64,000 nt of DNA from Rhyzopertha dominica (GCA_025024175.1 QCXZ01000137.1:21142001-21206000); one strand, 5' to 3'; numbered from the stretch's first letter, positions 21,282 to 33,060 are shown. A program made the numbers and translations. Notes: generated from the sequence alone by a model not told the origin.

Positions 21282-22104
21282 TTTAAAATCCTTCTTTTTA
21301 TAAATAACTCGAAGATTACTAACTTAACAAAAAAATTGCAAGAGTGTTTTTCGATCAGAAATTTGATTTTCTATATAACAGAATATAAAAAAAATTGTGT
21401 GGGCAGGGTCAAAATCCAGTTTTTCGGAAATATTTCAAAAATTTAAGAATTTCGTAAAAATTTTTTTAAACACCTTTTTTGTGAGAAATTTGATTTCCTG
21501 TCTGATGGTAATTTCACTTTTTGAATATATTAAGTATTTTTGGATATATTTAGCAAAAACCGTTTTTTTTGTGACCCTTTTTTGCTTCTAAACAGTTTGC
21601 TGCACCGAAAATTTATAGGGACGAATAATATTCACAATTATACTTGTACTACTAATCACATACCAAAAGGAAAAAAAATTTGCAAAAAAGGTAGTTACCC
21701 TCCAATTTCACCCCCTTCCCTATACCCCACTTACCCCAACAACAATAGTTTGCTTTGGGTAGTTCAGATTTATATGTATGCCAAATTTCAAGTTCATATG
21801 TTAAGTCTTTCGAAAGTTATTGCGTCCACACAGACCGACAGACTGACACACAGACAAAAAATTTTTGCTCATATTTTGTTTTTAGAGTATTTTAAAGTGA
21901 TTGAACAAATTTATGAAAACGCTTTTCACGATACAATCAGTGAGATGTGGAATTAATATAACAAAAATATAGCAAAGATAACAAAAATTATTACTCCAAC
22001 ATAGTATCACCGAGATTTGCACCGCTTTGGATTTATTTTGTAGTTTATATAAATATATTTACTTCATTGTGTTCTGTAAACCGATATACTTTTCTACAAT
22101 TTTG

Positions 22105-23900
22105 TCCATTCTATTTTTTGGGCACGTTTGTTTTCAGTAGATATTAACGCTAAAGAAGATAATCGCAATTCAGTCATTGTCGAGCTTGCAAAATTTTTTA
22201 TTAGTTTGAGTTTTGAAAATGTTCTCTCTGGTTGTGCTGATGTAACAGGAAACACTAAAAACAATTGGAACGGGTGAAAATCTCAGATATACTACTAATT
22301 AGCTGTTATGGCTTTTATTTTTGTCGGTACTGATTCTTGGATTAATTAATTAATGCAAATGCTTATTTTGAGACGTTTTGGCCTCTTTTTCAATCTTTAT
22401 TATAATATGACAAAATAAAAATAGAAAGCGATAACACATTACAGAAGAGTTCCACAAATTATACCAAACTATAATTAGTAACNGTTTTTATACAAAACTA
22501 AAGTCCGCAAGTTCCCTAATACTGTCAATGTTCCAAGTNTATGTGTCAGATCATCTGTATATTTTTGAATTAATTCCTCTGCAATTTCATTAAACAATTT
22601 TTTTAACTGTAAGAATTCTTCTTCCTTTGAAGTGACACTCGGTGCCCTATTTTTTGCCATTGTTACTGAAGTCAAAAAAAAACATTTTCAAAATTACGTC
22701 TCAGATTCTGTAACTGTTTAGAAACTCTTTCCGATATCGATATCACTTTTTTGCAAACATTTTGAAGGTAAATTAACAATTTCGAAAATTTGCCCTTGAA
22801 ATGCAAGTAAAATAATAAATTCAAAATTTGCTTCGTCTGTCATTTTTTCTTGGTATTTATAGCTATGTTTGACAAACATTTAGCGACTGCCAAGTATTAC
22901 ATTTTAGTGCAATTATGGTTTCGGCCCTGGATGGGACATAGTTTTTTTAAAGTTGATCCCATGTTCTACTACTTTTTATATGAGAATTCAACGCTTGCCA
23001 ACACAATAGAATTTTGCTAAAAAAAACAAACATAAAGGTACTCAATAATATCAAAGAAATTTCTTATCTGGTTAATATTAATTATGGAATCTTTAAAATT
23101 AANTTTAAGCTATGTTNAACACAATAGATGTAGTTTGCATTTGGTTAATGTTTCTTAATTACAGCTTGTAATCCGGCGTATTTACCTGTAACGTATACTG
23201 ACTTACTTGTTGGAGATTCATTTTATTTCCTTCTTACCACTCATATTTGCAGCTCCGTCATACCCCTCTCATATACACTTTTTTGGCCAAAATTTTATGT
23301 TCGAAATCCTTTACAGTTTGATTTTTTATTTCTCTAAATTCCAAAAATGATTCTTGGAGGTTAATTTTGATTTCTCTTATATTAATGTACCTAATAACCA
23401 AATTAAGCTGGTCCTTTCTGCTAATGTCCTGCGTAGAATTAAGTACATATAAGTGAAAAAAATGGACTCTCCCTTATGTGTATTTTCGAATCAGAAATAA
23501 GTGCAACAAATTGATTTTGAGATTTATTACTTAGTAATGTCTTTGAATGATGCGTAACTCGAGGATTGGATCATATCTTACCAAAAGCTTTACTATATTT
23601 AAAAATACTCTGTTCGAAGAATCAGCCTCAAGCTTATGTATATCTGTGGAAAAGTATCATCTCTATGCCGTCGAAAAGGCAAATAACAAATTGCTATTGT
23701 TCTTGTTACGTCTATACACCTTTTTAATTCTTTTCTTACTCATTCTATATCACTCTTTAAATATGTGTCCATTGTTTTATTGGCTTTCCACGTCGAGTGC
23801 AACAAACATGCTTCAAGATGAATTCCGGAGTTCTGATGTTTTAAATTTTTTTTTGAGATGCCTCAGTCGTTTAGATATCCCGTTGTCCAAAATGGATTAA
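22105..23900 (-). pseudogene. hAT-superfamily transposase pseudogene (ZMYM/TTF-like type)
   Basis: In minus-strand order: at about 23630-23550 the pieces LNIVKLLVRYDPILE; at about 23440-23380 NSTQDISRKDQLNLVIRYI, the hAT block with the first catalytic region (DxTxDxSxxxQ); at about 23270-23230 YDGAANMSG, matching the GYDGAANMSG motif; near 22950 RTWDQ, matching the TRW motif; at about 22820-22760 EIVNLPSKCLQKSDIDIGKS; and at 22255-22110 VFPVTSAQPERTFSKLKLIK then TMTELRLSSLALIS, the C-terminal hAT dimerisation region. Many frameshifts and stops separate these parts, so it is an old dead copy. Neighbouring Ns at 23102-23117. The terminal repeats were not identified. Confidence 0.8.
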
Positions 23901-24400
23901 GACAAATTATGCCTATCAGCAAACAGCCAAAAAAGGTGGCAATATACTGCATCTAGTATTTCCGAGTATTATCTCTAGAACCTAATTCAATTCAATCAAG
24001 GTACTGATCACAGAACTGTTTTTTTAATTATGAGGTACCAGACTGTGAAACTAAGCAAAAAATATTCTGCATTTCTGGATGTAGGTTTATGGCGAGATTT
24101 ACATGTTCCATTTGTTATAAATATAATAACTTTATTTTTATTTTAGTATTATTTACCGGGACACATACAAATGTATTTTGTTGGTACTTGACACAGCTAA
24201 GACCAACAGCACAGTATTATTAGTACATATTCCATATCATTCAACATTGCCAACAACATAATTCGTTTGTTCGTGATAGCATTTATTGTCTATTGCGAAC
24301 TTCGTTTGTAGCGAAACATATTCGTCGCTCCCTTAAAGTCCTTATAAGCAGACAATGTTTATTGGCCCACTATTTGTTTCAACACCACAGAGCTTTCTTA
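23901..24400. other. non-coding spacer
   Basis: No recognised feature between the hAT remnant and the MITE; possibly the decayed outer part of the hAT element. Confidence 0.35.
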
Positions 24401-24557
24401 GAGCCGGTTGCACCAACGGGGATCAAAGTTAATCCGGGTTTAATCCGCTGTTGTTGCCTAGTAACATCACGAATCCAGTGTTCTGATTGGTGTTGCTATA
24501 GTAACGACTGCGGATTAAACCAGGATTAACTTTGATCCACGTTGGTGCAACCGGGCC
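24401..24557. mobile_element. 157-bp MITE with TTA target duplication (PIF/Harbinger-like)
   Basis: The inverted arms read GCACCAACGGGGATCAAAG then TTAATCCGGGTTTAATCCG on the left and their complement on the right, about 45 bp each. TTA occurs on both sides (24398-24400 and 24558-24560). The 3-bp duplication and the G-rich tips (GAGCCGG/GGCCCGG) fit the PIF/Harbinger superfamily, but no transposase is present, so the class is inferred. Confidence 0.75.
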
Positions 24558-26128
24558 TTAGTGTATCAGTGTAGTAATAATATTGTTTCCATACATATTT
24601 AGAAATAACAGATTTTTGTAACAATATGACCAACGTCATGTCAGTTGCATGTATGTATTATCAGTATCACTCGCGTTTCTACCTTTGTTAAAAAGGTTTT
24701 AGAAAACTAAATTAAATTTTACTTTTTCTCTGCTACTATAATTTGCGATTACAATTATTTAGTATTAAGAAATGATGTTTTGTGTAATTCAAAAGTAAAT
24801 TAGAGCGTAAGTAAATTTGATAAAAAAGCATTAATAAAAAACTTGGTATCTTTACACTTATACAAATTTGCAATCACTTACTGCTCACCTTAGTAGTATG
24901 TAAATGTTAATGCGTAATATATTTCATGTCCTTATCATTGCGATGTGCAAAAAAATAAACTGAAGGTTACTGCCGTGAGTAGGTAACTAATAGCGATAAC
25001 CTTCACACCACAACAAATCACAGTGCAAAGAAACAATTACATAAAAATATAATTGCTGGTTTTTAAGAATTATTTTTGTAATACCAGAATAGCATGAAAG
25101 GTTAATTGTTAAAATGCGGTTAAACTCATTATTATTTTTATTGAATAACAGTAAGTACATGTCGCCATTTTACATTATTTATAAGAGAAAACAAGAAACT
25201 ACTACCATTAATTACAATAATGGTAGATAGTGTAGATTGCACCTGCAGGAAAAAAAGTGATATGTCCACTAGTTCTCTGTCACAATTGCAGTTTTCGTTG
25301 ATAATCTTAAGTTTACTTGAGCTTATAGCCTTGCAGATATAATAAAAAATTAAGCACCTAATACCATAATTGTACATANAAGAAAGAAAGCGTTAAATAC
25401 TGTGAGTGGTAGCCAACTAAATGTGTCATCCTATCCAAGACCATGGTCTTCAAAAAATCCTTGCGGTGTTTCTTCCTGAAACAAGAGAATACAATAATAG
25501 ATATTTTTGCTGCAGTTAATAGCAAGAAAATAAATATGAAGGTGGATAATTAATTTATTTACATACATGTGTTAGTACACCAAATAAAAAAATGTAAATC
25601 ACATACCTACAGAAGAAGGTCCAANTGCTCACAGCGTTTATCCACTTTCATATTAGTATATCACCATTTTTAGTTGCAAAGTCACACAGTTTGCACAAGA
25701 GTGTATTATGAAACCAGCAGTAAATGGATTTATTTCTACCAATAAAAAGCCTGAGTGTTTAGAACATTTTATTGGATTAGCAAGATGCAAAGTTTGTTAT
25801 ATCAAACACTAAGGATACAAAAGATAAAGCATAAAAATAAAGGAAGCACCGACACCAATTCTACTTCTAAAATACAAAATTGCACATTGCAAAGTTCAAG
25901 TTTTTTTTATGTGAGTACAATATTAATGATTATCACTAAAACCATTAATAACCATTACCCAAAGGAAGATTAAAATTACTGGAATGAATGATAAATATTT
26001 AATTAGCATATAAAGGAAATAAAATGCAAGGTTTATGTCCTACAAGTAGAAAAAAACTTATAACTAAAATAAAAAAAATGTATGGCACCATTATTGCAAG
26101 ATACAGGACATACGGACATGTACTAGTA
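24558..26128. other. AT-rich stretch downstream of AP-1 sigma
   Basis: No coding potential recognised. It may include a long 3' UTR of the AP-1 sigma gene, which ends at 26256 and reads leftward. Confidence 0.35.
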
Positions 26129-26134
26129 TTTATT
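26129..26134 (-). terminator. candidate polyadenylation signal of AP-1 sigma
   Basis: AATAAA on the minus strand about 120 bases after the stop codon. Other AATAAA hexamers occur further left in this AT-rich region, so the true site is not settled. Confidence 0.35.
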
Positions 26135-26255
26135 ACAGCTGGGGTTCTTTGATGTCACAAAAATTACATCTACTTGGTCTGTAAGGTCGAGATCTCACAA
26201 CCTGTTTCCTATGATAAGAAAATCGTGAAATTCGATGCAAGAAAGAAGACGGCAG

Positions 26256-26300
26256 CTACAGTAGGCCAATGTCTCGTAAAGCGCCCTCCACAGCCTCGTC
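26256..26300 (-). CDS. AP-1sigma: AP-1 sigma coding exon 5 (C-terminus)
   Basis: It encodes [14 protein letters not shown] and a TAG stop, the expected insect AP-1 sigma ending. The acceptor is the less common TTCTCTCAAG rather than CAG or TAG. The protein match leaves little doubt. Confidence 0.9.
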   Translation of the reverse strand, partial: DEAVEGALRDIGLL

Positions 26301-29300
26301 CTTGAGAGAATAACAAAGAAATCTAGCTAAAGTATGTTATCCTTCTAAACCATAACTTGCAACACTGAACATAAAGGTGTGTAGACTTAAGCAGATGTGC
26401 ATATTTTAAACCAATAGTGTTTACCAGTTACATTAACATCATCATGAAAATTAGTCTCCCACAGTTTGCATGTTAAAATAAGCTGTTAAGTCCACCACCA
26501 CAACATAAACTACATCATGTCCTTGTTTGAAAACACAAATGTAACCTGTTTTTGTGACCACAAATTCTTCATGGAATTATTCATGCTACTTGAAATTGTG
26601 AAAGTTACAAGTAAGATGTTTTGGTTGATTAGAGACCAGTAGTGAGTCAACTGTGGAACAGTGAGGTTGGGCTACCGTACTAGGTGCAGATGCCAGATGG
26701 TGAATCCTGTGTAATTTTCTTGCATTTAAAGGTGTTTTAATAGATGTGAATTTGTTTTAGCATCAAAGGATTACACTAATTTAATATTCAGCAATTTTTA
26801 TTTCATTCTAACTGGTTGGTTACATTGATGTTTTGTTTCAGTGTCAAACGCTACAGGAAAAGGAGTGACATGGTTAAAAGGTACATTCAGGAACATTACA
26901 TGATAATTTGTATTTTGTACTTTTAGAAAAAAAATAAAGTACTGTACAAGTTTTGTTTCATTTAATCTTCCTGGACAAAAAGGTTTGTGATTTAGACACT
27001 AATGAAAGGGAATCCGTTCAGTGAAGCATATCTGGCTCACCCCTGATTTAGGAGTGGCTCTTTTGTTACATAACATTTTTAAATAATTCTCATTGATACT
27101 TAAGTTGTAGTTTAAACAAATCAGAATAAATGTAACAACAAATTTATTAATAACACATTATGAGTTTACAACTTTCTAAGCAGGAACTATATCTACTGGC
27201 CACAACAATAAAACATAAATATACATACAATTTTATAAATAATTGTAACAATATAATAGAGATCTGTCAACAAAATATAATTAGGGTGATGCAAAATAAA
27301 GGAAATTGATGATCCTATTGTTAATATTAAACTTAGAAGATAGAGTTTTGTTGAAAAATCGCAGTTAAATCATGCTACAATTTACACAGTAGTGGTAGCA
27401 TCACATAAAAAATCTGCTACATACCAAGCAAATAAAAAAATTGGTAATTTCAATCTAAATAAAAACATCTATTCATTAATCGTTACATTTTTATCAATAC
27501 CAAAAGTATTTAATTTAAGGAATTATTAATTAACCAAGTGTGTGATATACTTGTGTTATTGACCATGTCATGTCATTTAAATCTGTTAGGCTCTCTATAC
27601 TGAATTAAATAAACACCAGCTTTAAAAGATGTTAAGTGAACTGGTACGTTCTTTAACTTTAAATTTAAAGAACTCTAGATCTAGTTAATTAGTAATTTTT
27701 TAATCATTTGAGATTTGATCATAGTATGGCTATTAATTAAAAATCAGAGAGATTATAACAGTACAGAGAAAAGAGCGGCAATGTTGGATTCTATGCGAAA
27801 TTTATTCCATCCATGTCATATCTATAAATGAACCATTCTCTTTGTTGAACATCCCCGAGCCAATCATCATGTGACCACTAAGCCAATGATAGCTGTTAAA
27901 TGGTTTCGTTTAGATTTAAGTCAAATGCAAAAGTTCAGTTGGCATAACCTAAATTAACTTCTAAGCCAACTTTTGTTTAGCCTGACCGACTTGATATAGA
28001 TAGGTAGGTATTATGTGAATCACCTTTATCTACTTAATAATGTTGTAATAGTCTGATAAACAGTATAATCGGTTATATTTTCAGTTATTTCTTGTTGTAA
28101 GTTCCTTTTTTTTTTGTAAAAATTCCATTTGTTAACTTTTTGACTTATATTGTAAACTGTATTAATGTAATGAAATATGCCGTCATTAATACACACAAAC
28201 TTCAAGAACAGAAACACCAAATAGTAAATAATGACACTTGTATGTTTTTTAAAACACACTTGATTAATTAATTATCTGATAAACACAGACTTTCCTTGTC
28301 TCTTGAATATTAAGATCATTTTCTTTCATTTCTATGAACCTTGCGCTTCTGTACTTCACTGCAATTTTGTTCTCAGTTTTATTTCTACTGGTCAATCATA
28401 AGCAACAAATAAAGATATCTGTTGCCTATTATGAACCACGGAGCTACTCTTTGTCAATGAACTTGTATTTTGTAATAAAGTGAAAAAATATTGAAGGACA
28501 ACTAGTTTATTAAATAAACAACCTCTACAAACATATTTTTTTTCAGTAACACTTGAATTTTCTTCAAAATAGGACAATATGCAATTAGTTATTTGCAGCA
28601 AGTTAACAGCTGCCAACATGTCATAAACCTGTCTGAATTAAGTTGCGAAAAAAATGTGTATCTTCGTACATTTATAAAGTACAGCTAAAGGTCTTACTTA
28701 CTCAAGTAATATGTGAATTTTTTCACAGAACTGATTTGTATTTAAATAAAGCTGTTAGCAAATGTTTCTTAACACAAAAATTTTTTTCTAAATTTAGAAT
28801 TGCGACAATAGGGTCAATATTCCTTTACTTCTGTCCTACCCTGTATAAAAGGACGGTTGCATATTTGACTAACCCTTCTAAAGGGCAATGTAAGTTCTAT
28901 TTGAGATAAAAATCACACTACACCTCATTCCCAAGAGATTTACATAAGTTTTCTATGGCACATGCATAACATGCTATTAGTTAAAAACGTCAACAAATAC
29001 CATAGTACATTTCATGCAGTAACTGTTGCATTTAAGCATTTTGTACTGAAATTTTATCAGCAACTACAGAAATCTAAATAATCAAATAAAGTATAGTACG
29101 AGATGCTAAAAAAGATGCACTGTTCACCAATAGTTCTCCTATGAAATCATACATCTATAGAAGTACCAGAATAATCAATCAAGCTGAGACTTCCGTTATG
29201 GTTGTCTCTGCACTTTCCAACATCTCAGCGAATTACTTTACTTTCGTTTAAGTCCTTGTGAGTGCATAAAATAGGAAGGTACAGTAAACACTTATATACA

Positions 29301-32300
29301 CCTCAAGCATCATCAACAATTTACCTCATAATTTTGTGCAATAGTTTGAATCTATGGACACTTAAAACTTTTATTAAAACCAAACCATTTTGAATATGAG
29401 AATTTAAGTGTCCATTTGTGGAATGCTATAATTCGTTATTTCCATCACTAACCTCTTGTAATAAATCCTGAGCTGCAATAGCCTTTAAAACATTTTTCTT
29501 GCTTGTTTCTTGTATTTCTCCACCCAAAAGCAGTTCATCTAATATGAAATATGCTTTTTCAAAATTGAATATTATATCGAGTTCGCATACCTAGAAAAAT
29601 ATTAATTAAATCATCACACACACACACATACACAAATATATTTATAGCTTTTCTTGTATATTAAAAGCTCTTAGTATTCACTTTATTTAAATAATTATTG
29701 GTGAAGCACTTTACACTAATATAAAGCCATCATCAGTACCACTTAAATACAATTATAATATATTTTACAAGAAAATCAGACGACCAACTTTTTGCACAGG
29801 TTATGTATTTTTAGAAATCCCCAGATGTTTTATGCAAAAATTAGACAAATCTGAAGTACACCAATAAGATATACTTAAAAACAAAAAATGGTCTGTTCAA
29901 ATAATAAAATAATTGTTTTTCCTTGTTTTCTTACAAATGTTAATTTAGTATTTAGCCGGTTTTTACACCAAGGTCTACAATTGCAGTTCCGTTTATATCA
30001 GACAAACCGGAAGTATCTTTTTAATTAGAGGAACTGAACATCTTAAACAATTTAAAATACTGATATTTTTGCAACAAATTCGTTGTTTGCTAACTATGTA
30101 TTTGTTATTAGGCAAACACACTACTACCTTAAACAATTTAAATTCATTACAACTTTGTAACAAATCTTCAAAACTAAATTGTTTAGAGATATACAAAATT
30201 ATAAATGACCAAAACTTAAAACATTTTCAATCATTTTTAAAATTTTTCTTGCCCTATGTTAAGCTGATTGTTCGATTAAAATCTTTATTTGTATTGCTAC
30301 TTCTTGTTTCGAGGTCAAGTCCGTTTTTTTCTCGGAAAATTTATTTGCATTGTATTTAAATTGTACTGATGATGGCTTTACATTAGCCGAAAGTGCTTTA
30401 CCAATTATTCAATAAAGCTGATACCATATTTGCAGCTGTTAATTATACAAGAAATGGAGAGAAATGGAACAGTTTTCTATGTTACATGTATATTTATTAA
30501 TATTTTAACTGTCACTGTTTGTTATGTTAGTTTACAGCAGCGGTTATTTGGGTAACCATTTCCTTTTCAGCAGGAAAATTATTAAACATCAATGCATCCT
30601 TCTAACACGTTAATTTTGACAATATTTTTTACAAAATCCATATTTCAGCATTTAAAAAAAATAATTTAATGTTTATATATTTGTCCTAAAGCCTCACCAC
30701 CCATTAGAAGTCAATATTGTCCAAATTGGAAAACCTGTGTTAAATGAACCACTCATAAAATAGGAATTATTTACTATAGCAGAGCTTCTATCTTGAAATT
30801 TTGTACACCCCAAGAAAAATGTTCTACATGAATCTAACTTTGATTTCTCACTGTTGCGTCTAGTTTGTAAAAACTGGGAATCTACAATGTGTGATGCTTT
30901 TCCATGGTAAAAACACCTAAGGGCCTTAGTTGCATAAAGCGTGGTTAATCAGATCCCCTGGTTAACACACTGTTAACCAGCCGCTGTCATCAATGAAGCA
31001 TGCTTAAAAAGAAATGTTTCCATAACAACTGCCTGTTGACCGCGCCTTAACCAGAAGGGTCTGGTTAACCAGGCTTTGTGCAACGGGACCTAAATCTACT
31101 TGAAAACAGGCAAAATTGTGAATACGTGAATAGCATTGATAATCTCAAGGTATAGCCCATCCTCCTTAAGAGGGGCGTTTACCTAGAGCGAATCGGGTCA
31201 TTTTAAGCACCTACCGTTTTACATTTTAGCGAGTTATTCGAAACTTTTTCGAAGTGAAATTTCGACACGGCAATGACAAAAGATGTAGCTACAACGTAGA
31301 GTTCGAGTTTTTTCTGAATTTGATACGGTAATGTAAATATTTGTTGTTATATTTTGCTTAAAAATGCGTATTTTTGGCGAGTTATATCTCGAAAACTAAG
31401 GCACATAAACGAAAAATTCGAACTCCACGTTGTAGCTACATATTTCTTTGTACACTACCAAAAACATGAGCACGATAAATAAGTAAAAACATTCAAAAAA
31501 TCTAAAACCGCAAACCCTTTCGCACGAGCCCGTCAAGAGAGCGGAATGCGAATGCCCATCCCCACCAGATCCGTCGCATGGTATCCAGAGAACAGTGAGG
31601 CGAAGATGCAAACCGGTCGGGAATGATCATGCGGTATATGATTTATTCCGATATCACCGGATTTCTAAGCTTTTATGTCTAAATACACGTGACAAGTTTA
31701 ATGTTAAAAGCTCTTTCACATTAATTTACTGTCTGCCGAAGCAATGGGGAGGCGGAATGAAAATTATTATAAAAGTTCCTCCAAAAATCATAGTCGACAT
31801 GCAGTTAGAATGAAATGTTATATAGTTCATATTTACAGAAATAAATGGGTTATTCCATATTTTGAATAACCTGGTATAATATTATAGTAAGTTACTAATA
31901 TCATGCTTACTTTTTTATGCACACGCTACAGTCAGCAATTTTCCGAATATTAGTTTAACCCGTCTGATCTTTGCGTAATTTCAACCTATCGGCTACCCTC
32001 TTACGTCCCATGTCCCGCTGGTAACATGGGTTGCATAGTTTACATTTTGCCCGATCGCTCCAAGTAAATGCCCCTCTTAATAAAAGTTAATAGAAAAATC
32101 AAAATGTAAAGCAATTTGAGCATATTCGAAATTGTAAACACATTTTTATTGATCTGTCTAAGGATAAAAGGTGTTAACAAAATATAGCCCATTAATGTTT
32201 TACCTAATGGGGTTTAGATTCAAGGGCAGGTGACCATTTATTAGCAGTAACCAAAATTTCAGTTTGTTTGGTATGGCAAATAATCACCCATCTGAGAAAT

Positions 32301-32830
32301 TTTAGATAATATTACAGTGATAGTCAAAAGTGCCAGATTCAAATTTCAAAAACTTACGCTTCCAAAATATTTGTCTAATAATTCAACGTAACGATGGATG
32401 ACCTCCAATGTTAACAGTTCATTGTCGTCCTGCTCTATCGCACAACAGAAATAGAGACTGGCATACCTACAAATTTGTCATTGTAAATCTTCAATGGTGC
32501 AAATCTTCAATTTGTGTTGCTCACCGTTTGTATACTATTTTCAAATCACGCCATTCAAGAAAACTGCACATTTTTGGTTTCCTGGCTAATATTGTAGTGA
32601 TCAGTTCTCTGGTAATCTTTTTCTTCAGTTTATCTGGATGTGCCACATACCACTTTTGCAATCTCAATTTGCCTTGTCGGCTGAACAGAAGCATAAATTG
32701 CATCTAAAATCAGAATGTGTCTTTTCCGAGTCAAACAGTTTACTTAAATTTAATAACTCACAACCTTCAGACGGCATTATTATTTTATAGCTTTATGTGA
32801 ATTTTTAAATTCATATTTGTTACTTACCAT
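26256..32830 (-). CDS. AP-1sigma: AP-1 complex subunit sigma (clathrin adaptor small chain), complete, 5 coding exons
   Basis: Exons join as 32830-32828, 32703-32525, 32466-32358, 29590-29453 and 26300-26256, giving a 157-residue protein, the normal length for this family. It starts [20 protein letters not shown], continues [90 protein letters not shown] and ends [14 protein letters not shown]. This is the longin-like small subunit of the heterotetrameric AP-1 adaptor, which sorts cargo into clathrin-coated vesicles at the trans-Golgi network and endosomes. Every junction has GT and AG and phases agree. Introns are 124, 58, 2767 and 3152 bp. Intron 3 holds three mobile-element insertions. No stop, frameshift or missing residue was seen, so the gene should be functional. 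Confidence 0.95.
26301..29452 (-). other. AP-1 sigma intron 4
   Basis: A 3152-bp intron. Apart from generally AT-rich sequence and short open frames without similarity, I see no element in it. Confidence 0.75.
29453..29590 (-). CDS. AP-1sigma: AP-1 sigma coding exon 4
   Basis: The acceptor is TTTTTCTAG|GTATGCGAA and the donor CAAGAG|GTTAGT. It encodes 46 residues, [10 protein letters not shown] to QDLLQE, in phase 0 at both ends. Confidence 0.95.
29707..29736 (-). ncRNA. decayed hammerhead-like core, left arm
   Basis: Minus strand CTGATGA (29736-29730), then TGGCTTTATATTAGTG and TAAAGTGC. Stem II (GGCT/AGTG) and the GAAA (TAAA) are both damaged compared with the right arm. Confidence 0.4.
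30366..30402 (+). ncRNA. hammerhead-like core, right arm
   Basis: Plus strand CTGATGA (30366-30372), stem II GGCT-TTACATT-AGCC, GAAA (30389-30392), then GTGCTTTA, which can form a minimal stem III before a UA cleavage step. All core bases are intact. Stem I is not convincing in a single molecule. Confidence 0.55.
30921..31090. mobile_element. 170-bp MITE with TAA target duplication in AP-1 sigma intron 3
   Basis: TAA flanks both ends (30918-30920 and 31091-31093). The tips GGGCCTTAGTTGCATAAAGC and GGTCCCGTTGCACAAAGC (complement of the right end) are inverted repeats. A further inverted pair, GGTTAACACACTGTTAACC, lies inside. The structure parallels the MITE at 24401-24557 (same 3-bp duplication, related GTTGCA tip), suggesting one superfamily. 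Confidence 0.75.
31170..32076. mobile_element. 907-bp non-autonomous DNA element flanked by TTAA, in AP-1 sigma intron 3
   Basis: TTAA stands at both borders (31166-31169 and 32077-32080). The ends are inverted: GAGGGGCGTTTACCTAGAG on the left and GAGGGGCATTTACTTGGAG as the complement of the right. Inside, 31283-31310 and about 31410-31440 form another inverted pair around GATGTAGCTACAACGT. No transposase frame is present. TTAA duplication suggests a piggyBac-type origin, inferred from the duplication only. Confidence 0.65.
32358..32466 (-). CDS. AP-1sigma: AP-1 sigma coding exon 3
   Basis: The acceptor is TTTGTAG|GTATGCC and the donor GGAAGC|GTAAGT. The first G completes the Arg codon; 36 residues follow (YASLYFCC to LDKYFGS). 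Confidence 0.95.
32525..32703 (-). CDS. AP-1sigma: AP-1 sigma coding exon 2
   Basis: The acceptor TGATTTTAG sits immediately before ATGCAATTT and the donor is AAACG|GTGAGC. It encodes [10 protein letters not shown] through IVYK plus two bases of the Arg codon completed in exon 3. Confidence 0.95.
32828..32830 (-). CDS. AP-1sigma: AP-1 sigma coding exon 1 (ATG only)
   Basis: The context CCAACAAAATG|GTAAGT gives a good start context and a consensus donor directly after the ATG. The next exon begins ATG CAA, giving the MM start seen in AP-1 sigma proteins such as human AP1S1. The rest of this exon, to the right of 32830, would be 5' UTR. Confidence 0.75.
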
Positions 32831-32989
32831 TTTGTTGGAGTGATAACGGAATGCTGTTATTTAAAGTAGTATTGAAACCAAAATATCACGTACAAATCTA
32901 TCGCAATTACAACTATTTGGTTTCACTTTAACATTTTTTGTATTTAATCAATATACATACAAGAACATTTCGTTTTAGTTGGCATGTCA

Positions 32990-33060
32990 CCATTTTGTTT
33001 TGTAAAATGTTTACGTCAAACGTCAACCGTCAACGTAGAAGGTATGTCAATGTCAAATAT
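32990..33060 (-). promoter_or_regulatory. candidate promoter-proximal region of AP-1 sigma
   Basis: About 170-230 bases upstream of the start codon lies a cluster of CGTCAA units (ACGTCAAACGTCAACCGTC) followed by GTCAATGTCAA, and CACCATTTTG on the plus strand (CAAAATGG on the minus). Its position fits a promoter, but no start site or TATA box could be fixed. Confidence 0.35.

Larger units (their letters stand above)
20940..21945 (+). repeat. dispersed repeat of unknown class, copy 1
   Basis: It begins at AACCGCTGCAAATTGAATC and is collinear with 52999-53710. Shared blocks include TTTTGAG-ATT-TGTCTCTCTACAC, CTCGTGATATTA, AAGAGTG-TTTTCGATCAGAA, TTTGCTGCACCGAAAATTTATA and CCCTACTTACCCCAA. Near its end (21818-21860) lies ACACAGACCGACAGACTGAC, a short repeat often seen in tails of insect repeats. 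No open frame is conserved between the copies. It is interrupted by the 146-bp insertion at 21127-21272. Confidence 0.75.
29685..30410. mobile_element. inverted-repeat element with hammerhead-like ends inside AP-1 sigma intron 3
   Basis: Arms of about 75-85 bp at 29685-29765 and 30335-30408 are inverted copies: AATTATTGGT, AAGCACTTT, TAAAGCCATCATCAGTAC and TTAAATACAAT appear in order in one and as the complement in the other. The interior of about 570 bp has no recognisable domain. Each arm carries a CTGATGA hammerhead-type core pointing inward to outward. This is the layout expected of a Penelope-like element with inverted terminal repeats and a gutted interior. Confidence 0.6.
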
